From Lotus japonicus (Eukaryota; Streptophyta; Magnoliopsida; Fabales; Fabaceae), in the NCBI RefSeq assembly GCF_012489685.1, contig NC_080044.1, positions 63,598,732 through 63,662,731 of the forward strand: a stretch of DNA of 64,000 nucleotides, read 5' to 3'. Below the pieces are notes generated by a model. The model did not search any database. It was not told the DNA's origin and was given only the letters and a program-made list of their open reading frames with translations. Each line of letters begins with the position of its first letter. Within the stretch, counting starts at the first letter, position 1. Below are positions 36,749 to 48,099 of the stretch, in pieces. The position numbers and the translations under genes are program-made.

Positions 36749-39136
36749 CTACTCAACCAACTGGACCGGAGATGGAGGAATTGGAATATCTTTCAATCCT
36801 TCCAACATCAAGATGACGTTCTTCATTGAAGGACGAAGAGATGGGTTATCTTGCACACACAACAACCCCACCTTCACCATTATTTCCATTATCTTCCAAT
36901 CTACATCTTCGTCATGTGTAACAAGCATATTCAACTGCCCAGCTGCAAAGCATTGATATACCCACCTGGAAAGAAGTATTTCCTCAGTTGAGGAAACGTG
37001 CATCTCTATACTGCTTCTGCGGCATATAATCTCCAATACTACCATGCCAAAACTGTAAATGTCAACTTTTACGGATACAGATGCATCCTTGTGCCATTCA
37101 GGTGCCAAGTACCTGCTTGTCCCTTCATCCCCTTTTTTAGTTCTTGAATAATCCGGCTTTAATAGCCTTGCCAATCCAAAATCAGAGATCTTTGCAGTCC
37201 ATGCTTCATCCATGAGTATATTTCGAGGGTTTATATTGCAATGGATAATGCGGACTTCACACTCTTCATGTAGATACAGGACTCCTCTGGCCACATCCAA
37301 TGCGATTTTTATTCTCTCTTTCCATGATATCCCCCGCATCTTAGAATTGAAGAGCAGATTTGCAAGAGACCCGTTGCTGACATATTCGTAAACAAGCAGC
37401 TTGTTAGATCCTTCTATACAAAAACCAACTAGCTTAACCAAATTCCTATGATGTGTTCGAGCTATGGCAGTAATTTCAGCTCGGAATTCCCTCTCCCCTT
37501 CATCAGCAACTCTCTCCAGTCTCTTGACCGCAATCCTTCTGTTACTACTTCCACCCATCATGCCTTTATAAACAGCTCCAAATGATCCTCTGCCTATCTC
37601 TTCTGTGAAGCCTCTAGTTGATTTCACAAGTTCATCATAAGAAAATGAACGCAAAGAACACTCTTCACTAAATCGCAAATCTTCATTTGCAGACAACATT
37701 GTATACCTATAAACTCGACGCCGGTAAATGTAGAAAGTGGACACTGCAAAGACCAAACACAACAATGAAATGCAACCCAGAGTAAGGGAAAGAGTCAATA
37801 TCAGACTTCTCTTGTTATCAAAAATGACACTAGGCATGTGCATGTAGGTGGTGTTTGAAGTTGGAGCTGGCTTCATGGCATATCTTGAAGGCACCTTTAA
37901 AAGTGCCACTTTTGATTTATCATGAACCCTTCTGCCATAGATAAGGGGAAGGTTATATTTATTGCAGTGGCCACTGGAATACAATGCTCCCCAACAATCA
38001 CAATCTCCGTGGCAAGACTTCTCACAAGCTTCCTTCTTCATTGATATAGCTGAATATGGAGTATCACCCCAAGTAATATTCTCCCAGTGAATAACATCAT
38101 ACCACACCATTGGGTTTCCACTTCTTTCACAATCATCTTTGATATGAATTTGTGTGCAGTCTAGAGGCATGTTTCGGCTGCTATTGAAAGGGACAAAACC
38201 CGGGTAACAGTAACACACAGCTTTACCATTCATGCTCGAGCAATAACTGTTCAACCCACAGAACCCCTCGACTTCACATGTATCATTCAATGCTTGCCAC
38301 ACCGTACTTTCCTCATGTAAGCTTGTACTATTGCCTTCAAATCGGTGCTCATACAATCTCAAGTTCCCATCTACATCCAGTGTTGCACGGTAGATTGAAG
38401 TTGTGTTCTCTGACTTGCTTCTAGGCTTATCATTTAAGCATTTTTTAACGACATGGCCTTCTAAGCAAAGAACACCTTCAACATTAAGACTGAGCTGATT
38501 GGCTTCAAGATCGTCAGTATAAACCCAATAATGATCCTCATCCTCTCGTGAGCTATTGAAAGGGTAAGCAACGAGCTGTCTATCAGATCCCGGGTTGAAA
38601 TCGAGATAGAAACGCCCTCTTGAATGGTCTGTTTCGGACATACTAGAGATCAGTAAATTGATTGAAGTGAAGTTCTGACCTCCTAATATGGTGTCAGTTG
38701 GGTAGTCAAAGCTTTCCCAGATAGCATCAGACTGCTTATCAAATAGCACAAAGTTGCCAGAATCACGCATAGATGCCAAAGCTAATGTATAATTCAAATA
38801 TGGAATGAGACGTTGGTCTAACTGATCTCCAGTTCGAAGAAGCAGGCCTTGCTCGGTCAAATTCAGTGAAGAGTTAGAGGAGAGTGGTGGACTATCACGA
38901 TCAGCAGTCCACACAACAGTGTTTTCAGGTGAACTGACCAGCCATATTCCAACTGCAAAGCCATTTCCTTTGGGGTAAAACCCAAAAGCAAACCGGCCAG
39001 AACTTGATGGCCATGAAGTGTGTTTTCCTTTAGGAGAGAGTGAAGACCCCAGATGTATGGTGCTATTGCTAGAGGTACTTCTTTCAGCTGTGAGGAGCGT
39101 TAACAACAGTAAGAGCAAAACAGAGATGGATGCCAT
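36749..39136 (-). CDS. LECRK: G-type lectin receptor-like kinase with degenerate catalytic loop
   Basis: Intronless, 795 residues, same architecture as the neighbouring LECRK. Signal peptide 1-17. B-lectin region at about 25-190 (WTADRDSPP, WESFDYPTDTILGGQ). EGF-like GFCGLNSYC at 291-299. PAN-like Cys cluster at about 335-410 (CEKSCHGDCDCWGALY). Membrane span at about 445-468. Kinase at about 512-785: GRGSFG 515-520, Lys538, Glu554, DFG 652-654 and APE 678-680 are kept. The catalytic loop, however, reads HCNINPRN (632-639) where active paralogs have HCDLKPQN. The catalytic Asp is Asn (codon AAT, 37235-37237, one transition from GAT), and the conserved Lys two residues on is Asn. It is therefore predicted to be a pseudokinase or strongly impaired. 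The frame is fully open, suggesting selection for the protein rather than decay. Confidence 0.95.
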   Translation of the reverse strand: MASISVLLLLLLTLLTAERSTSSNSTIHLGSSLSPKGKHTSWPSSSGRFAFGFYPKGNGFAVGIWLVSSPENTVVWTADRDSPPLSSNSSLNLTEQGLLLRTGDQLDQRLIPYLNYTLALASMRDSGNFVLFDKQSDAIWESFDYPTDTILGGQNFTSINLLISSMSETDHSRGRFYLDFNPGSDRQLVAYPFNSSREDEDHYWVYTDDLEANQLSLNVEGVLCLEGHVVKKCLNDKPRSKSENTTSIYRATLDVDGNLRLYEHRFEGNSTSLHEESTVWQALNDTCEVEGFCGLNSYCSSMNGKAVCYCYPGFVPFNSSRNMPLDCTQIHIKDDCERSGNPMVWYDVIHWENITWGDTPYSAISMKKEACEKSCHGDCDCWGALYSSGHCNKYNLPLIYGRRVHDKSKVALLKVPSRYAMKPAPTSNTTYMHMPSVIFDNKRSLILTLSLTLGCISLLCLVFAVSTFYIYRRRVYRYTMLSANEDLRFSEECSLRSFSYDELVKSTRGFTEEIGRGSFGAVYKGMMGGSSNRRIAVKRLERVADEGEREFRAEITAIARTHHRNLVKLVGFCIEGSNKLLVYEYVSNGSLANLLFNSKMRGISWKERIKIALDVARGVLYLHEECEVRIIHCNINPRNILMDEAWTAKISDFGLARLLKPDYSRTKKGDEGTSRYLAPEWHKDASVSVKVDIYSFGMVVLEIICRRSSIEMHVSSTEEILLSRWVYQCFAAGQLNMLVTHDEDVDWKIMEIMVKVGLLCVQDNPSLRPSMKNVILMLEGLKDIPIPPSPVQLVE

Positions 39137-39170
39137 GAGATTTAGAAATTAATTACTTTAATTTTCTGGT

Positions 39171-39560
39171 GTCACCAAGAAAAAATAGGAATTCTAACAT
39201 ATCAACTTGATCGATCACTAGTCAAAGCAAAGCAGAAAGGTAGCTAGGGACCAAACTTCATTGTGTGGGGACTACTCAATCATGCTCAAATTGACTTGAC
39301 TGGCTCTTATGCATGCATTGCCTCAAGTCAAGTCTCCCTAGATTCTGAAATTCCACGGATGATTCCAACAAGTGGTCCACATGCATGTCGTGTTGATCGA
39401 TTAATATCGAACTTACGAAAGAACCAAAATCAAGTAGATTTTCCTCTGCATTGCAGGGATGGGTAGAAATTTGATTCATCAACCACATGTTACTTTTCAT
39501 TCCATCACATTTTCATTCATTTTTTTTTATTATTGTCTCTCTTTTCTTTTCCTAATTCTT
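39171..39560. repeat. LECRK2 upstream unit, copy 1 (A)
   Basis: Directly upstream of LECRK2. Landmark order: TCAACTTGATCGATCACTAG, ACTACTCAATCATG, GCATGCATTGCCTCAAG, TAGATTCTGAAATTCCAC, AAGTGGTCCACATG, GTGTTGATCG, GTAGATTTTCCTCTGCA, GGGTAGAAATTTGA, then a T-rich tail. The same order recurs in four other places to the right, in pieces or whole. Confidence 0.75.
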
Positions 39561-39589
39561 AGCGGAAAAAAAAACTAATTTCACTGGAA

Positions 39590-39800
39590 GTCAAGGGATT
39601 TTTGGAAAGTGCTGTCACGAAGAAAATGATGATTCTTTCATATCAACTCAAAACAAATCAGAAAGATAGCTAGGGACCAAGCTTCGTTGAGAGGACTTCT
39701 CAAAAATTCTACATTGACCGCCTCTCATGTATGCATTTATTCAAGTCTCCCAAGATTCTGAATTTCCACAAAAGAGTCCATAGCTAGTGGTCCATATGAG
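39590..39800. repeat. LECRK2 upstream unit, copy 2 first half
   Basis: Contains GGGACCAAGCTTCGTTGAGA, TCTACATTGACCG, CTCATGTATGCATT, GATTCTGAATTTCCAC and AGTGGTCCATATG, then stops at the LTR element inserted at 39811. The second half resumes at about 52692 on the far side of that element. Confidence 0.7.
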
Positions 39801-39810
39801 TTATAATATA

Positions 39811-40737
39811 TGTAAGAATTATTTATTTATTCTCGTGGGCTTCAATCAATTGCAATTTTTGTTTTAATAAAAACGGGCTAATTCATGATCCAGATAAAAT
39901 CCATATGTAAGCCAACTTAATCAGTTAAGTGATCTATTTATTTAGGCTTGGATATCTGTATTGATTAGTGTTGGTTACAGTGTAGGCCTTAACCTATAGG
40001 CCCGTGATGGGAATGACTAGGGTTAAATATATGTTGGCTAGGTCCCCTCTGTAATCACTGATCTAATCTGGCTCCACAGCTTGTCCCATTGATAGCTGTG
40101 AAAGAGAGTGTGAGATACATAGGAAGTCCTAGTCACTTTCAGTGACTGTGACTGTCACAAGATCCTGTAATGAAATCCATAATCCTTATTCGGTTCATGA
40201 TTTATCAGGTCTGAAATCTATCTCATTCTATTTTGGTGTTCTATATTAGAAATTGGGAGACATATACTCAACCACAAAAGCTAGCTCAAGAGTTAAGGTT
40301 TGCACTACCCTTATAAAGGCTATCTATGCTCTATCTCTAGCCAATGTGGGACTTCTAACACATTGGCTAGAGATGAGGCCAATCAAGTGCTTATAAAGGG
40401 TAAAGCAACCCTCAACTCTTGAGCTAGCTTTTGTGGTTGAGTATAGACCTCCCAATTTCTAATATGGTATCAGAGTCTATCCTAGATCCATTTGTTGTTT
40501 GTTGTGGAGCCGTCCCATATTCGGGACACCCGTTGTTGTTGATCCCACGTTCCAGGTTGTTCAGTCCTGGACGTGAGGGAGTGTGTTAGAAGTCCCACAT
40601 TGCCTAGAGATAGAGCATAGATAGCCTTTATAAGGGTAGTGCAAACCTTAACTCTTGAGCTAGCTTTTGTGGTTGAGTATAGGCCTCCCAATTTCTAATA
40701 TTTTATAATCATGTATGAATTCCAATTTAGGATTACA
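39811..40737 (+). repeat. left LTR (interrupted by a TRIM)
   Basis: Matches the right LTR except for a 457-bp insertion at 40244-40700. Without it and the small target duplication the length is about 465 bp, close to the 458 bp of the right LTR. Confidence 0.9.
40244..40700 (+). mobile_element. TRIM retroelement with extra inverted LTR
   Basis: From left to right: an inverted LTR (40244-40360, ends TATTAGAAATTGG...TTCTAACA), a 5'-truncated direct LTR (about 40359-40464), a primer site TGGTATCAGAGT at 40465, about 120 bp of non-coding interior, a purine tract, and a full direct LTR 40584-40700 (TGTTAGAAGTCCCACATTG...TTTCTAATA). LTRs are about 117 bp, which is the miniature TRIM class. Flanks TTCTA / TTTTA fit a 5-bp target duplication with one change. 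The added inverted LTR suggests recombination or nested insertion. Confidence 0.8.
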
Positions 40738-41882
40738 AGTGCTATCAGAGCTTCCATATTTGATTTTAGAACCCATTCTTATTACGATGTTGGAAATTTG
40801 TTTTCACTTGTGAATTGAAATTGATTGTGGTTTCTTTTGTATGTTGCGATCAATTGTTCTCTTCCAAAAATTTGGGTTTTACACCCGTTACTGTACAATT
40901 CACCACTACCTTGCTTCTGTGATTGCATCCTATAAAATTAGTGATATATTATAAATATGTGACTTCTCGGTTTTGCTTCGTGTTCTGTTGATTTTATAAA
41001 TTTTACCATTTTTTTTTGAAAGGGATTATAAGAAGCGAACCTAAATCCTTGTAAAGGTCATATGAAATCAACTATTACATATACGCGGATAATTTTGAGT
41101 GATATTGTGTTAATTTTGTATTTCAACCTTTATTTGCGCACTATGTGTGCAATAAGGCAAATTCACCTTTTGAGTGGTGTAATGTTTAAAAAGAAATTGA
41201 TTTAGACCGGGACTCTGGGAGTCGAACACAGAACAAAATGAACATTGTATTTTCTGTGCAACATGTGCTGTATAATCTTCATTGATTCTTAATTTTATAT
41301 CAATAATTTAACTTCCGCTGGAACTTTAGGAATTGTAAAGAAAGGAATTGTTCTGGAATTGAGCATCTTTCAAATAAGTAGCATTTTATTTTGAACAAAT
41401 ATAAAATTTATTTTGCTTGGGAAAATACTTTGAGATGCTATAAATTTGTTGTTATTATTTTCCGGAATGCAACTGTGATGATATTGCTAGTCTTGATTGA
41501 CACTGTCTTCCATGAATCATTTTCTTATATATTTCCGCTGTGTTTTTGAATATATTTTTTTTAAAATATATTTGGAGTTAGCATATCATGACTCATATAT
41601 TATTTTGGTGCTAAGCAACATATCCTACCATTTTTAAGAATTTGAATGGAGTTAGTATCGCTTCCAAGGTTATAGTGATTATTGTTGGAAAGAGTGGGAG
41701 CATATGTACTCAAGAAGTGGATTTTTCAATGCATTTGCTTAGCAAGTTTTCTTGGAAGATGATTATGTGGCTATCTTGATTATTATCAACGGTAGACAAT
41801 GCTTGTTTATTTGTTCAATAAGATCAAAACTAATTTTGTAACAATATTGTAATGCTATTTACTTTAATTTTGATTTGATTCA
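40738..41882. other. non-coding interior of the LTR element, left part
   Basis: Between the primer site and the hAT insertion. AT-rich; no gag or pol frame found. Confidence 0.5.
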
Positions 41883-41890
41883 CTTGTGAG

Positions 41891-42648
41891 CAGTGGCGGA
41901 GCATTTAAGTGACTGGGAGGAGCCTCAGCTCCCCCATTGTCTCCAAAATTTTTTTTGAGTACTACTAGTAATACTATTATATTATGTGTGTAAAAGGAGT
42001 GGGCCAGACATATAAAACAAAAATGTGAAGCTTCTCACATCACAATTCTCACTGTCAAACCAATTTTCTCATATAGATATATTATAATAATGATAAATAT
42101 TAGAAAGTAAAGTAACTTTGCTTTCAAACTTTCACCCTCTTGTGCAAAACTCCAGGTTTCTAACTCTAACACAACCTTTTTATCTTCATTTTTCTTTTAA
42201 TCTTTTTCTTGCTCTGACATCAATATTCTTTGAGTGCAGCTCTCAAACTCAAAGCTTTTATTAACCACATTTTCTTGAATTACTAATGTAATGTTTATAC
42301 TACAACTCTTGAAAGGAACCTTATTGGCATGGTGATTGGCATGGTGCAGGTTAAATTTGAGAAGAGATCCTCACCAAATTTCATTATTGATCTCAGGAGA
42401 TGTTTTTCGGCCAGCTAAGCTAATCCTTGTGGGAACCATATCTTCTGATGCATTTACTGCTAGTTGAGGGGTTTGTTGTAGGTGTGTGTTTAGTAAGATT
42501 TCTTTGAACTAGAGCCATTGAAATTTGTTGCATGTAGGTTTAAACACCCTTGTACTGAATTGAATACATTTGAGCTTATAAAAATTAGCTTATGTGTTAA
42601 AAAATTTATTTTAGCTCCTCCTAATATTTTGGTCAAGCTCCGCCACTG
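41891..42648. mobile_element. hAT element, 758 bp, nested
   Basis: Inverted ends CAGTGGCGGAGC and GCTCCGCCACTG with an exact 8-bp target duplication CTTGTGAG (41883-41890, 42649-42656). Both are textbook hAT features. No transposase; non-autonomous. Confidence 0.95.
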
Positions 42649-43204
42649 CTTGTGAGACTCGAGCAAATTACACGTAGTTAAAAGTTTTGGAATGACCTCA
42701 TCATTTGAAAGTGTTTGGCATAAGGGTAAAATATTTTACCTATTCCTTTCATTGAGGTATGTTTTCTCCATAAACTTATTCATATTTTATGATAATGAGA
42801 ATTCGTATGGAGAGTAATAAAAGGTGAATCATTTTATTTATTTTCCAGCTGATATTTTAAAAATAATATTATGCAAAAATAATATACCATGTACTTGATT
42901 TTATTAAGTGGTGAAACTGAGTTCTATTAGCCTATTTAATGTGCATGGTTTGCAATTTTATTGGATTGTGAGCTTCGGTTTGAACTATGCAAGTACAAAA
43001 TTTATTTAAAATGCTATTTGAATTCATGACCAATAGTGTTTATTTATGGATGCACATGGGCTTGAACTGAGTCATGGTTTTGGCAAGAGAAAAATTATTT
43101 CCTATGCAAGAACTTTATAAATTATTATGTGTGATACCACCAAAGTGAGATTACTCATTTTAGTTTATATAAGTCTCTTTGTAGTTTGAGGAATATTTTC
43201 AATC

Positions 43205-43560
43205 ACTTCAGGCCTTTGCCTGTCCAAAGGGGGTTATTTTATGTAGAAATTAATTGAGATTGACTTATGGATGAAGCTATTGGGAGTACATTGGTCTAGG
43301 TGGTCTATCCGCCCAAAGAGGGTAGATTTCTAAACCCAGTGTATGCTCATTGAGTAGCATATTTTTAAAACTTATGATTGTAGTTATTGGGGGTGCATTG
43401 GCTTAGAGAATTTATCTGCCCAAAGGGGATGAATTTTCAAATCCAATGCATGCTCATTGAGTAACTTCATTTGAGGTTCTGGCCTTGGTTGCGACCTTGG
43501 TGTGTACTTTCTGCCCAAAGGAGAATGTGCACTAATGTTTGCCTCATTAAGATAGCTTAT
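43205..43560. repeat. imperfect tandem repeats in LTR-element interior
   Basis: Two copies of about 70 bp at 43291-43360 and 43397-43466 share CATTGG, CTGCCCAAAGGGG or CCGCCCAAAGAGG, and TGCTCATTGAGTA. Partial copies of the CCAAAGG core lie at about 43213 and 43510. Non-coding. Confidence 0.7.
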
Positions 43561-45189
43561 GTTGATTAAAGCTATATATCCTGCTGTGCTTATTCTAATG
43601 CATTCTAGTTTGAGTTGATTGTGAAAGTATATGTAAAAGTTGATCACCAAAGTGGATCATTTACATAGATTGTAATGACAATTTGTTTGATATTGTGCTA
43701 TGATATATCTCTTGTTTTTCTCTAAATTGTTGCATGTGACTGTTTTTCCAAAGAGGGCTATCATGTGTAGTAATTTAGGTGAATTTCTTTCTTAGCACTT
43801 GCAAGGAGATAAAAAACTTGAAGAGTTTTATGCTCCTAAATGATAATATGTAATAGTAGAGTTTTCTTCAACGGGATATAAAAGGTTAGATACTCTATAT
43901 TAAAGTCTCAACGTTAATATTGATCTTATCCATTTATTTGAAATTATAAAGAATAAGAGGCCGTATTGTATATTATTTTCATTTAATTGTCCTTTAGTTA
44001 AGAAATTTTCATTGAAATTTTCCTTATTTATTTTCCCCCTTATTTTTAAGATCTACCATGAATTGAGAATTGAGATGCTTGTGTTAATTGATTACTCGTA
44101 TTAATTAGCCATAGTAAAGATCTTGACATCAGTGAGAGGAATATGACCAAAATCATTATTTGATGTCAAGAATTTGAATAATAAATCTTAATAATATATA
44201 AAGCTCATCCACCAAAGTGGGCCACATTGTTAATTAATTTCCACATGTTTTTATTTCATTGGTTGTTACTATTGAATTTCCAAATGTCCTAATCTTATTG
44301 GTCCACATTAGTTAGTTTTCATTGGTCTAAATTAATGAGTCAATAAACCAATAAATAAATCATTAAATACCACATGTTTATGCAATACGTTTTCAACACC
44401 AAATTTGAGCGTGAATCATCATTTTGCATTTATTTTTAATGTTTATAAATGGAAATTTTGACAAAATTAATTGAGCACAATCAATAAATCAACTCAAGAA
44501 AATGGCTAAGTGCACTCTTTTTCAATCTGTTGTTTCTCTCCTCTACTTATGCGGGCATCATTTTTTTCAAATGTCAAAATTGAAAGAAACTCAAATATCA
44601 CAACTGATTCATCAACGTTGATATTTCTTCCCTATTTTTTCCTCCTTGGCCGCCTATTGCTTATTGTCTACTTTTTGTACACATTATTATAAGGTAAAAA
44701 TCTCTCACAAGGACGAACACTTTACCTGAAAAACTTTCATTATGGTAACAATATGTTGTATCGTTATTAGAAAACAACATATATACAAACTATTTTAGTT
44801 ACAACTATTTATATACATATCTATATATGTATATAATAACAAATATTTATGTTTAAATGACAAGCAAAATCTTTCATGAGGAGGAACGTTTTACACGAAA
44901 ATGATTTCATGTTAAAACTAATTTAAAAATATATTTTTATATAATTTAAGTACAATTTTCATGATTTTAATATTTTTTTGGTATCAAACAATTCATTTTA
45001 ATATTTTAAGAGTATCTATATATAAAGTTTTGAAATGTAACAGTGAAATTATAATATGTTGAAATTAGAAAACGTTAATTTAAATAAATATATAGTTACA
45101 ATTTTTTGTTTAAACTACACGATAAAAAATATCTTTTTCTTGACACGTCTTAGGTCAAGAAAAGCATAAAAAGAATCGTTCGTCCTAGA

Positions 45190-45905
45190 TAAAAAAATAT
45201 ATATCCAAAGTTTCCGTTGTGTTTTATAAAAGAAAAAGTTCAGCTACCTGTCTTGACACATCCATCTCATTTGTTGTCCAATCTAATGACAAGGTGAATA
45301 TGAGGTCTAAACATCTCAGAGAAAATATTAGAGCTTACGACAGAGCATTTTCTTTTACATTAATGGTCAGTAAAGTTGAGTCCTCAATCAATGACGGTGG
45401 TGGACCTCATCAATTCATTTTGAGTGGACAAAATTTCCAAGAAATTGAATGTTTATTGTTGAAGAATGACAAGTGTCAAAATGTGTGTAGTTGTATATCT
45501 ATGACACTCTTAACAAGACATTTAACAAAATGCATCATTTTAGATATGAACCATATGCTTACAGTTGTTAATCATTTATTAAGTGAAATAATTTTTTTAT
45601 TTTAGTTTATTTCGGTATGTACATTAATGTCAAATGACATGTTTTAGGCGGTAAGGAAAATCTTTGATTAAGGACATAACTAAGATGATTGATAAAGACA
45701 ACGGGGTTGCTCATCCATTTAAAAGAGTAAGAGATTACATGACAATTGCTCCAACAATTTAGTCTTAGATTATACAAAGGAAGAAATAAAGATGCAAGAC
45801 TTTACAATTTCCTAATATGAAGTGATTGCCTTGATTGTTGGGGACTTTAACAATATAGATTGCGAACAAGATGTTGTTGTTAAGGATATTAAAGGTTAAT
45901 TTAAC
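45190..45905 (+). pseudogene. Helitron Rep N-terminal region (decayed)
   Basis: A 128-codon frame ends at 45605 and contains LRENIRAYDRAFSFTLM and a GGGPHQFILSGQNF segment, which match the conserved Helitron-like N-terminal domain (family 'ENIRxYNxxFSFTSMG...GP..F..GQ'). Further pieces up to 45905 (DKDNGVAHPFKRVRDYM, then EVIALIVGDFN) follow in shifting frames with stops. The HUH nuclease motif expected further on was not found; 46-48 kb is AT-rich and non-coding. Confidence 0.75.
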
Positions 45906-48099
45906 AAGTTTTAACATGATATATATCCAATTTACTTATTTATGTTTTTTCTATTATACGTGTAAAAATGAAATTAAAGTAATTTATTCATGTATAGAAA
46001 AATAACAAACTAAAATATGGTGCAACGCAATAATCATCATAACTAACATATAAGATGTATTAAAAAATATAAATGTTAATTAATTTGGTCACCATATAGA
46101 AAAACTACTATCTAAATTACCGTGCAACGCAAGATTCATCATAACTAACGTATAAGATATATTAAAAAAGTATAAATTTTTAATAAATTTATTCATATAT
46201 AAAAAAAATTACCGTGCAACGCACGGGTCATCACATCAACAAAACCAAATTTTCATCAAGTATATTCATTAATTTTTAATTTTAATTAATTACACTTACA
46301 ATTTTTTGTAACACATGTTTTTTTCTCTTCATATTTGTAACACATGTTTTCCAATCCCATCAACAAAACCAAATTTTCATTATCACGAAATGATTAACAG
46401 CTTTTTGAAATAATAAATTTTACTAAAACTATATTTTAAAAATAGTCTTTCATTAAAAAATATTTCAAATATGAAAAATCAAACACATATTCTGAAAATC
46501 ATAAAACCGAAAATATATGATACATAAAAAAATCAAATATTCTAAAATATTATATATAATTGGAGTCCTTTTATTTTAATTATTAATATATTAAGTTTTA
46601 ATAAATAAAATTTGTTATAATTTTGAATAAATTACATTGGAATGAAGGTTACCTACTCTCAATTTTGAATAAAAAATTAAATACATTTGATATTTCTTAA
46701 ATACTTTTTATTCAAAAAAAATTAGTAATTTTAAGTTTATATTTAACGTACATTTTTTTTGAAAGTTTAGTTAACATACATTTTTTGAAAACATAGGCAT
46801 TTTTTTAAGATTCAAACAAACTAACCCGAGAGGCTTGCCGTCAAGGCTCACCGGTTCAAGTTTGGAAGCATCCACCTTCCTTCGTTTATGATTCTTTGTT
46901 TTTAGATTCTCTTAGTTAGTTTTGTCGTTTTGTTTCTTTTCCTCCTGTAACCAAAAAAAAATTGAAGTCAAAAAAAGAATTATTGTTTCAAATCAGCACC
47001 AATATTTTTGAATTTTGAATTTTTCAACGATATTCAAAACAAATAAAAATTTCCTATTTTAGACATCCAAAATTAATGAATAGACTTAATTACAATTTTC
47101 AAATTCAAATACAAAATTAAAAATCAAAATTCAATATTTATTTTGAATTTTAATATTTTCAAATGAAATTAATATATATATATATGTGTGTGTTATCAAT
47201 TTTTGTGCATCATTAATTATTTAATTTTAAATTTTCCGAATTTAAACAAATAAAAAATTATTTCCTAATTTAGACCCAAACCATTATTGACGAAAATAAA
47301 AATTCATTTTTCTTTGAATTAAGTCCAAAATTGTGATAAATACCAAAAATTGAAAATTTTGCTTAAATGCTCACAATTTCTGATTGCTACATAAATGACA
47401 CATATAAAATGTTAAATAAGATATCGTGTTTTATTCCAATTATTGAATCACTTGATGCAAGTAATATTCTCATTGATTAGACGCTCATAATTGATACCAT
47501 TTTTTTCCAATTGGTGAAGTAAAAGTCTGATGGGTATATTAACATTCTTTTTTAAATTTAACGAAAATTGTTAGTAACTATACATGTCAATCACGGTTAA
47601 ATATAAACATAACCATTGATATCGTGTTTATTTAGAGAAAAACATTATCTTTTTCATTCACATTAGTGACTTCAGAGATAACACACTATGAATTCAATAT
47701 TCGAATCTATCTCCAGAATCAAAAGGTTGGAAGATAGTTATTAGATTACTACGACTATGGACGGTCTCTAACGCAAAGCAGTCTGATCAACCTGACTTCA
47801 TCGAAATTCTCCTCATGAATGTTAAGGTTTGTTTGAGAAAATTCATATTTATTTTGAAAATCAATAGTTTTGTAATTAGATGTGAATTTTAAACCAATAT
47901 CGAGATTAAAAAAATTATTTACTAAATAGATAAAAAAAATTATTGTGCATCATTGATTTTTTTAATTTGGATTCTTCGAAATTTATACAAATTAAAAAAA
48001 TATTTTTATTTTAGACTCAAACCCTAACTAAATTTTTTACCATTTATAATTGAAATTGATAACGGGTATGTTATTTACTACAGTTGTAAGAATATTAAT
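45906..48099. other. AT-rich non-coding middle of the Helitron
   Basis: Takes the place of the HUH nuclease part of the Rep gene. Besides the terminus-like repeats at 46.0-46.2 kb it shows only AT-rich sequence, including a possible tRNA-like B box at about 46850 (CCGGTTCAAGT). Confidence 0.5.
46010..46240. repeat. tandem repeats of a Helitron-terminus-like motif
   Basis: Three spaced copies of GGTGCAACGCA / CCGTGCAACGCA (near 46020, 46123 and 46208), each followed by ATCATCA and a 90-bp AT-rich segment with ATAAGATRTATTAAAAA. The third copy has the full hairpin CCGTGCAACGCACGGG but lacks a following CTAG. They lie inside the larger Helitron. Confidence 0.65.

Noticed and set aside
46826..46960. 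Possible tRNA-derived SINE (B-box-like CCGGTTCAAGT)
   Set aside because: The A box is poor, the last B-box base is off-consensus and no target duplication was found.
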